From Amphiduros pacificus (lineage: Eukaryota > Annelida > Polychaeta > Phyllodocida > Hesionidae), in assembly GCA_949316495.1 (NCBI GenBank), contig OX439009.1, forward strand, positions 14,616,201 to 14,680,200: a stretch of 64,000 bases of DNA, given 5' to 3'. Below are positions 1 through 9,625 of this stretch, in pieces. The position numbers and the translations under genes were made by a program. Positions within the stretch are counted from its first letter, which is position 1; the number at the start of each line of letters is the position of its first letter. A model generated the notes under the pieces. The model was not told the origin of the DNA. It was given only the letters and a program-made list of their open reading frames with translations, and did not search any database.

Positions 1-279
1 CAGTCCAGAAGGAACTAATATAACTGGTGAATTATCTACCCAGTTGTTGATTCGGTTCCATGTTGATATGAACTGTATGTTTCAGGTATGTGAGCCTGCT
101 ATATAATTGTCACATTTATATCTTGGGCTGAAGCTGTCCCACACCAAGATGGCCACACCTACTTAGTTCAGGATGCATCTATCATTGTCCAATGTACCTG
201 CCCAGCAGCACAGGTGCATGTGTACCTACCCTGGCACGTACCCTGGAGGGAGGCAATAAATCGGTGTGATAAATGAACT

Positions 280-406
<127 letters not shown>

Positions 407-485
407 GATTTGGATCTATGTAGATTTGGATCTATATGTGTATGTAAATATATATATATATCTATATACATATATATATATTTAC

Positions 486-517
<32 letters not shown>

Positions 518-607
518 GTAGATTTGGATCTATATGTGTATATAACTATATATCTATATACACATATATATTTACATATATATATACTTAGCTCAGATTT
601 TTTTTAA

Positions 608-2300
608 TTCTTTATATTTATAATAAAATTCCCCCTGTCAACTTCTCTGCACCCTGTGAAACTAACAAGTGCACAGAATAGTGAATGTATTATAAATAGT
701 TAGATCCCAGGCAATCCTTGCCACTCCTCACTGATTTATCTCCTGTTTTGTGGCTTGGTATGTGCTCTTTCTTTCAGGACACTCACCCCAAGTCCTGACT
801 TCGACTTATAATCTTGTCATTATGTCAACCATCTTTTTTTTGCCTCACATTCATTATTTTCATGTTTTCTAAATATTCTGCGCTCTGTATTTGTATTTAC
901 CCTCTATTTTGTCTGCATTAAATTGCTCCTGGCCTAATATATTTATAATTGATATATTTATATCTGTGTATCCTTTAGCAAGACTTTTCATTCATACCTT
1001 CCTGTGAGTGATATAATTCTGGCGGGTATGTGCAGCCTCCAACTCCAATAAGTCAGCAAGCTACCTGCAAACTACATGTACAGGTATGAGGTGTCCCGGT
1101 AAACTGAAAGTGTTATAAGTTTATGTAATGTATATCACTGAACAGCAGATGTTCAACATATCTTGAAGGATTCCAATAAATATATCAGATTTGCCTTGAT
1201 TTTTTTTTCGTATCAAAGGAAATAGATTATGTCTTTACTTCTGGTGTGGGTTCATGCCATGCTTCTATTAATAGCTTCTCCCTCTGCAGGATGAGCTCTT
1301 GCACTTCATGTGAACCATGGCCTCAATTATCTCAGGGATCTCCCACCAGTGATGTCATTACAGTTTCTGCCAGGGATCTCCCTTGAATCCAAGCTGCTGA
1401 TGTAAGGATGGTATACCTCAGGTATCACCTGATGTCATGGTTTTGACAAGATCTCAAGGTTGCACATAGAATGTCACTCTGACCTAGCGATAATTGAACA
1501 TCTTTAACCAAAGTGAACTTCCTCCCCAGGTGTTATAAAGCATTGATATCATCTCTGAGAATGTCCTTGCTTCTGTATGTTTATAGACATCATACCTCAG
1601 GGCTTCTTTGTTTAACACTTATGCTTTTGATGTCTAAATACCCAACACAGATTTCAATATGTGTCTCGATCTTATGCCTGTGCCTCATGTTGATGGGATT
1701 TTTGTCTGAAATAGATCTCAATGTATCTCCGTGTGTTGGGGTTCAGCTTCTTCTTTACTTCAAGCTAAAAAGAAATATATTTTTCTCAGGTTATAGATGT
1801 ATTTTTAAAATTTAAATCAACTGTAGATATAGATTTTTATGATTCCATTTTATAACTGGTTTAGATAACAAATGATATTTCATTACTGGTGTAATTGTCA
1901 GCAATCTCAACTTAAAATATTCATCTAGAAAATAAATACAAAATGTCACCACTCTCTTCACCCATCATTTCTTATCTAACTGGTTTGATAAAGTTCCTCA
2001 TCGTATCAAAGTCTGTATCATCTGATATTAGCATTTTGAAGATTATTATTCTATGTGAGTTCCAAATCCATAATCCCAGGTACGCACTCTCCAATATGCA
2101 AGACTATTTAAACACTCCAGGGCAGACATGAAAAGCATCTAACAGAGATGAAAGCTTCATAGAAAAGTTAATTATCCAATGATACAAAGTTTAAAAGGTG
2201 GGGAATATAATAATTAGATGGTGCACATGTTCAATTCTTTTTGTGGCATTGTAAAAGGGACCTATCAAGTTCTGAAAGATATAAGAAATGGTTGAGACTT
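608..2300. other. intergenic, no gene seen
   Basis: AT-rich sequence upstream of the ankyrin-SOCS promoter. Open frames are short (under about 100 codons), lack family resemblance and have no splice context I could use. Nothing else is supported here. Confidence 0.6.
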
Positions 2301-2305
2301 TTTAG

Positions 2306-2339
2306 CTGAGAGCAATAATAAATTTATTATTGCTCTCAG
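2306..2339. repeat. perfect 34-bp palindrome, dispersed repeat copy 1
   Basis: CTGAGAGCAATAATAAA is followed immediately by its exact reverse complement, 17 + 17 bases with no spacer. The same sequence recurs at 58566-58597 (imperfect) and 58739-58764 (one arm shortened), so it is a dispersed palindromic repeat and not a chance hairpin. It lies about 150 bases upstream of the ankyrin-SOCS promoter. Confidence 0.85.
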
Positions 2340-2459
2340 TTTATGGGCCGTAGAAATGCCATACTTAAGATTGATTAAAAGTTTAAAAACCTGAATAAAT
2401 ATCATTTATATTAACATTCATATTAAAAGATTCATTGTCAAATTGAATATGATTCTCTT

Positions 2460-2650
2460 GGACAGAAAAGCGCGACGTCAATCAAACTGAGACCACGCCC
2501 ACTTTTGATTGACACTCGAAATTGAAGATCGGCAATATCCGGCCATGTGACGTCACGAAACCCGGGGACAGAAAGGGAAGCCATGACACGTTTGACAGAT
2601 GTCACTATTCTTCTGTTTACTACGTGACATAATTATTTAGCAAAGAAAGG
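2460..2650 (+). promoter_or_regulatory. promoter and non-coding exon 1 of the ankyrin-SOCS gene
   Basis: A CpG-containing island in AT-rich surroundings. It has a CRE half site (GACGTCA, 2474-2480), a CACCC/GC-like box (CCACGCCCAC, near 2493) and a perfect CRE (TGACGTCA, 2548-2555). About 95 bases after the CRE comes a strong 5' splice site, AAAGG before GTGAGT at 2651. The matching acceptor is TATTTCAG at 4541-4548, just before the coding exon. The start site cannot be fixed from sequence; somewhere between 2560 and 2620 is likely. The exon and intron assignment is inference from spacing and splice-site quality. Confidence 0.65.
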
Positions 2651-4566
2651 GTGAGTTATGCATATTCTTGAATATATTTACTAAATATATTGGGGCAAAA
2701 TATAGGGCAGGGATGTGGCATGTGATTTTATGCAGCTGATCAAAAAGAGGGTTATCAGACCTGGAACTCATCCATTCAAAACAAAACAAAACTTCCTGTC
2801 AGCTTGGAACATTTAGCAATTACAAATTAATTAAATTATCGGATTTAAGGAAATATCAAGTAGCCTAAACTCTAAGATAGCCATAAGATTACGTGTGTTG
2901 TCATAAATGCGTTGATTAAAAATAATTGAGCGATAAAGTAAGTTGTTAAGAGCATGTCAAACTGGATGAGTTTTGTTTACATACGGTATGATATTTATAG
3001 CCCTGGCCATTGATTCAGTCATCGAGGCTCCGACCCTGGGCACACGTAGAATAAAAACACATACAAGTTGCATGGGTAGTGATGATTGCATGCGCTCTCG
3101 TCCAATTACCAGGTACCATGGTCAGGTCTGCCGAGAACATCTCAGCGAGAAGCAAAAATCATACTAAACCAGGGGTGCTGCTATGTTTGCCAAACCAAAT
3201 TAATTGCAACTCATTAAATCTCTCAGCTGCCATTATTTATTTATTAGCCTACTAATCATTTATAAGTTTTTTTTATTGCAATCTGAGATTTGAGCTTGCA
3301 TGAATACCTGGGAGATAATTTTACAGCCAAACTGATATTATTTCAAGGTACCTTTTCATTGACAACTATTACGGTCCAATTTGCAAATTATTTGTTTATT
3401 GTGCTTTTTGTATTGGCAATAATCCTAGGTCATCAAGGGTTATGTATAAGCATTATCAGTTATGAATATTGTTGGAAATGGCAAATAACAAGAAGTCAAT
3501 AAAATATTTATGTAGTAAACAGAGTTTATACACAGAGCGTTATTGTTTTGCTTATTCAAAGTTTAACACACAAAAGGTTGAACGATTCAGAGAGTAGATG
3601 ACTTTGATGGCAAAAAAGAGATCATGAAAGCTTGTGGGCGCCAACTGGTACTGACACCAAAGTCTTACATGGAATTGAAGGTTAACATGAAAGGATATTT
3701 GCACTTCTGAAAGTTCCCTGGAGCACTAAGCATTAATTAGATTCAAACAGCCTCAAGTGAAGACCATTTGGAATTGTTTAAGTTTAAAAATACTGGAACA
3801 AATACTAAACCAACAATAGACCTCTTTTGAAGATTCATTGTTCTTTCATAATCTCCGAAATATATATCTGATGATCTTTTGTCAAAGAATTCTGTCAATC
3901 TCTTTTTGTCAAAGGGATTGATATAACATGTATATGCTGTCTCCCAATCAAAGCAGGAAAAATATGTTTGAACAAACTAAAGAAATCTGCCTATTTTCAA
4001 ACAGCACCTTTTGGATGGCATGATATACGTTTGTTAGATATCAAGAGTACCTGGTTTAAAACATTTTACAATAGTCTTTGATCTTGTTAAAATATAATTC
4101 ACTTTTTTACTATGATAAATAGTCCATTTACATTAATTCCAGTAAAACTTCATGGCCTAATACTGACAGATTAAGTGAAATTAACTTAATTTCAAGTACT
4201 TTTGACAATCCTTTTAGGATATAACAAGATCAATTTCAGCACAGTGGCACCAGGGGGGGCTCAAGACTTTAAAATCATATTGAAATCTTTAAAATCTCAT
4301 ATTGATATCTTTATTATTGCTGAAAAAGATATTAAAGAAATTGCTTATAAATTCTTGTTTCTATAAATTGAAATTTGAAAGTACTTGACAATTTTGAATA
4401 ATAAATCTATTAATTTTAGCTACTTACACTGGTGATTTTTTTCTATAGAAGCTCTAAATTAAACTATTAATTTAGTGTCCTAAAAAGATTCCTTTGAAAG
4501 ATTAATTTAATCACAACAATGTTATTAAGTTGGTTTGTTGTATTTCAGACACACCCTGCTGTCACC

Positions 4567-7050
4567 ATGGCAACCAATGTGTATGTGCCACAAAACACCA
4601 TACAGAATGACCTTAACAAACGACTGCTTCAGGCCTGTGCTGATGGGCAACTTCACATGGTGCGTGCTCTCCTCACAGAGGGTGCTGATGTCAACTGCCA
4701 TGATATAGATGGCGTCACCGTGGCATTCCGGGCTGTCAGGATGGGGCACACAAAAGTCCTCTCTCACATTTTGAGGCAGGGATATGAGATAAATATGGCG
4801 GATATACAAGGTCGGACTGTGCTCCATGAAGCCATCCTCTCCGGATCATTTGAGTGTCTTGCCTACATATTAAAGGAGTCAATCCTTGACCTAGATGTAC
4901 AAGACAATCAGGGATGGACCCCATTATTTTGGGCAGTGAATCGAGGTCAGGTCAAGGTTGTTGAGGACCTACTGAAAGCTGGCTGTGACCTTAACAGGAA
5001 GGACCATTCAGGGAACACAGTGCTACATGAAGCCAGCGAATGCGGACACACAGTCATCTGTAAAAGACTCATCAAAGCAGGATGTAATGTCAATGTGCAA
5101 AACTCATCTGGAGAAACACCTCTTTTGTTGTCATCCATTGAAGGTCACGATGAGGTCGTGGAACTGTTGCTGTGCTCAGGTGCAAATGTCAACATCAAAA
5201 CTGAGACAGAGGCCACTCCTTTACTCTATGCTGCCATCTGTGGCAATCTGTCAACAGCCCGGATTTTAGTCGAGGCGAACGCTTCTGTGAACTGTTCCGA
5301 CTCAGAAGGAAACATTCCTATTATTCATGCTGCCAAATATGGGCATGCGGATATTGTGATGCTTCTATTAGAACAGGATTGTGACGTTCATCACGTGAAT
5401 AACTCGCACCGGACCGTGCTTCATGCAGCAGCTGAGCATGATCAGGAGGACATCGTTTTGATGCTTCTCGCCAAGGGAGCAGATCCCTGTGTGACGGATC
5501 ATACTGGTAAGACAGCGCTGTCCCTGGCAGCTCAACTCGGCCATCTAAAGGCAATGCTCCCCTTGTTAGAGACCAAGAAGGTCGTCAATCACCCAGATTT
5601 GTACAGCATGACGCCCCTCCACTGGGCAGTGGTGGGTGGCCATCAGGGATGCGTAGACTCTCTCTTGCTAGCGGGGGCTGATGCTAATCTGCAGAACGCA
5701 GGGATAGGCAACACGCCGCTAATGCTCGCCATAGACTCGGGCCACACCGAAATAGTGAGGCAGTTGTTGCAGGCAAACTGTAATGTAAATGCTGTCAATA
5801 ACCAGGAGCATTCCGCACTCCACGAGGCTGCTGCTAGGGGCTCTGTAGAATTCATCGAGCTCCTTCTACCGGCAGGGGCTTACATAGACATGCAGACCTC
5901 AAAGGGAGATACTGCTCTGATGATTGCGACACGCAGAGGTCACACCAAGGTCGTCCAGCTCCTGCTGGATGTAAATTGCAACGTCAAAGTTCAAAACAGC
6001 AAATATGTGACAGCGGTTCATGAAGCAGCACTGTGGGGATCGGTAGATATTGCAAAGTTGTTAATTGCGGCTGGTGGCGACATTAACCTTCCCGAGTTAG
6101 AGGGAGACACGCCGCTGACCTTGGCTGCGATGAAAGGTCATGCAGCAATAGCTCGACTCCTCATTGAGAACCATTGCAAAGTGAATCATGTGAACGACAT
6201 GGGGCGCTCAGCACTGCTGGAAGCGGCAGAACATGGCCATGCAGAAATCGTAAGATTATTAGTAGAAAACGGAGCAAATGTGAACTTGCAAGATTCTGAG
6301 GGAGACACAGCTCTCATTGTAGCTGCCACAAAAGGCCACCATTCCGTGGTGCACATTGTGTTGCAGGCCAAAACAGACGTGCACCGAAGAAATCGCTGGG
6401 GAAGGAACGCTCTACACGAGGCTTGCTCTGTGTGGAGTGGACCGTCTGACACTGTCGACATGCTGCTCCTGGCCGGGATAAGTCCCGCCATCAAAGACGG
6501 CATGGAAAACACTCCACTCATTCTGGCTACGCTGAGCGGACACGCTGGGATAGTGCATCTTCTAGTCAAAGCCAATAGCGATGTAAACGAACCAGGAAAA
6601 TCAGTTGGGAAAGCTGTGCGGCCAATCCAGATTGCTGTAACCAAAGAGACCTTCACCGTGGCACAGATACTGTATCTGGCTGGCTCCAACATGAATGCCG
6701 TGAATCTGTGGATGGACACCGCCAACGGACCTATCTACATGGTGCCTGTCAAAAACCACGACATGAAGGAATGGCTCAAGTACGTCACATCCAATCCACC
6801 AGCTCTCAAACAACTCTGCCGCCATGTTGTGAGAAAATCTCTCGGATATGGTGCCTTCTACAAAATACTATCTCTGCCCCTACCCCCTACCATTAAAGAC
6901 TTCCTGAACCTGGCAGAACTAGATGACCTTGTCAAAGCCCCATTGAAATCTAGAAATTCTTTAGCAATCACGGACGAGGAAGACGATTCTAGCACTGAAA
7001 CAGAGAGTGACCTAGACAATGCTTCCATTGTTCAGAGCCCCAGCTTTTGA
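4567..7050 (+). CDS. ankyrin-repeat protein with C-terminal SOCS box (ASB-like), 827 aa
   Basis: The start at 4567 sits in an ideal Kozak context (GTCACCATGG), 18 bases after the acceptor that ends at 4548; the open frame extends 16 codons upstream only by reading intron. The coding region is one uninterrupted exon. Residues 8 to about 730 hold roughly 21 ankyrin repeats with TPL.LAA, ALHEAA and GHxEIVxLLL signatures. In repeats 12-20 two kinds alternate (ALHEAA type and TPLxLAA type), a two-repeat period of about 66 residues. Residues 744-780 read as a SOCS box: an Elongin-C-binding LKQLCRxxVRKSLG segment followed by SLPLPPTIKDFL, which resembles the Cullin-5 LPxP element. The tail is acidic and Ser/Thr-rich. 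ASB proteins recruit substrates to Elongin B/C-Cullin5-Rbx2 ligases; known ones usually have 6-12 ankyrin repeats, so this is unusually long. Substrate and one-to-one vertebrate orthologue are unknown. Confidence 0.93.
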   Translation: MATNVYVPQNTIQNDLNKRLLQACADGQLHMVRALLTEGADVNCHDIDGVTVAFRAVRMGHTKVLSHILRQGYEINMADIQGRTVLHEAILSGSFECLAYILKESILDLDVQDNQGWTPLFWAVNRGQVKVVEDLLKAGCDLNRKDHSGNTVLHEASECGHTVICKRLIKAGCNVNVQNSSGETPLLLSSIEGHDEVVELLLCSGANVNIKTETEATPLLYAAICGNLSTARILVEANASVNCSDSEGNIPIIHAAKYGHADIVMLLLEQDCDVHHVNNSHRTVLHAAAEHDQEDIVLMLLAKGADPCVTDHTGKTALSLAAQLGHLKAMLPLLETKKVVNHPDLYSMTPLHWAVVGGHQGCVDSLLLAGADANLQNAGIGNTPLMLAIDSGHTEIVRQLLQANCNVNAVNNQEHSALHEAAARGSVEFIELLLPAGAYIDMQTSKGDTALMIATRRGHTKVVQLLLDVNCNVKVQNSKYVTAVHEAALWGSVDIAKLLIAAGGDINLPELEGDTPLTLAAMKGHAAIARLLIENHCKVNHVNDMGRSALLEAAEHGHAEIVRLLVENGANVNLQDSEGDTALIVAATKGHHSVVHIVLQAKTDVHRRNRWGRNALHEACSVWSGPSDTVDMLLLAGISPAIKDGMENTPLILATLSGHAGIVHLLVKANSDVNEPGKSVGKAVRPIQIAVTKETFTVAQILYLAGSNMNAVNLWMDTANGPIYMVPVKNHDMKEWLKYVTSNPPALKQLCRHVVRKSLGYGAFYKILSLPLPPTIKDFLNLAELDDLVKAPLKSRNSLAITDEEDDSSTETESDLDNASIVQSPSF

Positions 7051-8018
7051 TGCAAATTGCAACATTTGCAGGTCTCAATGCCACCTAGTGGTAGCTTCTA
7101 GAAGTAGAAGCTAGAGATGCAAATGTGATACAATTAGATAGATTTTAGTCTCTTTCATGGAATGAATATAGAAAATTAATTTATAACCATAGTGTTGTGA
7201 TCTAGTAATTATAAAGGGCTTTACATTAGCCTGCCCCTTTTGGTCTGCAGGGATTTCTCTAGTCTTTAGGCCAGTATGGGCCAGTAGATTCAAGATGCTG
7301 CTGGTCCAGAATTGACTGTTTTATGGAATGTATTAATAGATTATATGACAAAGGGCCAATTAAGTTCAGAACAAGTTGGCTCGGTCAGGCCAGTGATAAA
7401 AATCCTTATTGTCAAATATACATTATATTCGTGTGTACACATTCATATAGAGTGCTTAGAGTTTGAAAATGCAAAAATAAGTTATATCAAACTTGAATAT
7501 TCATTTTTGTGCTTAAAATATGGTCAAATGTGCCATGATACACTAACCAAAACTGCCCTTCAAAGTATCATAGAAAAACTCTTAGAAGGGCAATCAAAAT
7601 AGTATGTATTGGAACTGTATAAACTTTACCAAGTGTTCATTTTTAGTGCATGATATTCTTTAATACAAAATAGAATAATTGTACTATTTTTTGTATGTTA
7701 AGTGTAAAAAGTATATCATATCTTTATATTTTTGTGATTAAGATGTCAACATTGTGTTATACCTGGTGACAATTTTTAGTGATTCAAGATTAGATATAAA
7801 TGGCTTTTATTAAAATTCCCAAGGAAGTGCCATTTCATACCTTCAATGAAAATTCCAAAGAAAATACTTTACACTTCCAGTTTTTTTACATTTTAGTGAA
7901 TTTAAAATGGTGTTTATATTGATATAGATTTTCACTATTAAAAAGAGTGATAGTTAAGTGAATTTGTAAATTGAGTAAATTGGCCATTAATTGACATTAC
8001 ATATTAATGATGTATGAC

Positions 8019-8024
8019 AATAAA
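8019..8024 (+). terminator. candidate poly(A) signal of the ankyrin-SOCS gene
   Basis: First canonical AATAAA after the stop at 7050, giving a 3' UTR of about 1 kb. A T- and GT-containing stretch follows within 20 bases. Weaker ATTAAA variants occur earlier (near 7809 and 7937). Confidence 0.5.
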
Positions 8025-8402
8025 GTTGTATTTATATTTATGAAACAAAAAATTGAGCCCTATGAAAAGAGTGATATCCTGTGTTCATGTATTGGCAACC
8101 TACAGGATGATATTTAAAAAACAATTCAAGTATCAAGAGTGGTTTTAAAGATTTTGGTATCCAGATTTATCTTTTAAAAAAATCACTCTTATGGTTTTAA
8201 GTAATGTGTGTAGTAAAAGCTAGTATTAGATAAGCATGCATCACAATCACAACTGACGACTATTTATTTCTAACATTATATGGTGTTCATTGGAAAATAT
8301 AATGCATACAAAATTAAATCATCAGTGGTCTTGAGTGTACAATTGTGTAAATATATCTCAGATTTTTATCAACTTGTACATGCCATCCATTATATAAAGA
8401 TT

Positions 8403-8450
8403 TTTTTTTACTCCCACCCCCCCCCCCCCCCCCCCAAAAAAAAATCTTGT
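8403..8450. repeat. T-run, poly(C) and A-run homopolymer tract
   Basis: A run of T, then about 25 C interrupted once near its start, then about nine A. It is strand-asymmetric and prone to slippage; the bottom strand is a long G-run. It lies in the spacer between the ankyrin-SOCS 3' end and the first minisatellite. Confidence 0.9.
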
Positions 8451-8731
8451 ATTAATGAAATGATGTAAATCCAATTTTATATGTTTCTTTTAGTTGTGTG
8501 TAAAGACTTTATATTGATCAATGTGTAATGTAGATGAAACCTACAAACCTTTCATAATGTGCAAATACCATGATTATTTTCTAATGAGCTTAGCCAGTCG
8601 TTAGATGACAGTATTTCAAAAGTAAATGTTTTGTGCAATTTATAAATGATAGACATAGAATCCTCAAGAACCAAATCATCCTTTTCTTATCCAAATTCTC
8701 CCAAAAGGTGTGGATTAGTGCTCCACGACAG

Positions 8732-9546
8732 TGCCCCACCCCACTCTTTGCTTCCCCACCCACTCCTTAACTCACCTCACCTCCCCACCCCACCCCACCC
8801 CACTCTTTGCTTCCCCACCCACTCCTTAACTCACCTCACCTCCCCACCCCACTCTTTGCTTCCCCACCCAATCCTTAACTCACCTCGCCTCCCCACCCCA
8901 ACTCTTACGCTTCCCCACCCAATCCTTAACTCACCTCACCTCCCCACCCCCACTCTTTGCTTCCCCACCCACTCCTTAACTCACCTCACCTCCCCACCCC
9001 ACCCCACTCTTTGCTTCCCCACCCACTCCTTAACTCACCTCACCTCCCCACCCCACTCTTTGCTTCCCCACCCACTCCTTAACTCACCTCACCTCCCCAC
9101 CCCCACTCTTTGCTTCCCCACCCACTCCGTAACTCACCTCACCTCACCTCCCCACTCTTTGCTTCACCACCCACTCCGTAACTCACCTCACCTCACCACC
9201 CCACTCTTTGCTTCCCCACCCACTCCTTAACTCACCTCACCTCCCCACCCCACCCCACTCTTTGCCTCCCCACCCACTCCGTAACTCACCTCACCTCCTC
9301 ACCCCACTCTTTGCTTCACCACCCACTCCTTAACTCACCTCACCTCCTCACCCCACTCTTTGCTTCACCACCCACTCCTTAACTCACCTCACCTCCCCAC
9401 CCCACCCCACTCTTTGCCTCCCCACCCACTCCTTAACTCACCTCACCTCCTCACCCCACTCTTTGCTTCACCACCCACTCCTTAACTCACCTCACCTCCC
9501 CACCCCACTCCTCAACTCGCCTAACCTCCCAACCCCACTCTTCACT
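8732..9546. repeat. minisatellite A, about 50-bp unit, about 16 copies
   Basis: Tandem units built on CACTCTTTGCTTCCCCACCC, then ACTCCTTAACTCACCTCACC and a variable number of CACCC-type pentamers. Length differences between units (about 47-60) come mostly from the pentamer count. The top strand has almost no G, so a 194-codon frame stays open through the array; its protein would simply be the repeat. On the bottom strand the pentamer runs give four GGGG tracts separated by single T (near 8782-8803), a textbook G-quadruplex pattern. Confidence 0.97.
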
Positions 9547-9552
9547 TAAATT

Positions 9553-9625
9553 TTCCAGCCTTCTCCCCAGAGGTTGTGAGTTCAAATCTGTGTGATCATG
9601 TTAAAAATGGGGATTCCCCTGTGAC
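9553..9625 (+). repeat. possible tRNA-derived SINE fragment
   Basis: Directly after minisatellite A, GTTCAAATC at 9580-9588 matches the RNA polymerase III B box (GWTCRANNC). No convincing A box lies upstream, where the array begins. It could be a SINE body truncated by the minisatellite, or a chance match. Confidence 0.3.

Noticed and set aside
4519-4566. Upstream in-frame ATG giving a 16-residue N-terminal extension of the ankyrin protein
   Set aside because: It lies before a strong TATTTCAG acceptor and reads intron; the ATG at 4567 has an ideal Kozak context right after the splice site.
6186-6725. 179-codon minus-strand frame opposite the ankyrin gene
   Set aside because: Shadow of the ankyrin coding region; the plus strand has clear domain content.
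8646-9230. 194-codon Pro/Thr/Leu-rich frame
   Set aside because: The frame exists because minisatellite A has almost no G and few stop words; the protein would be the repeat itself, with no start context or splice partner.
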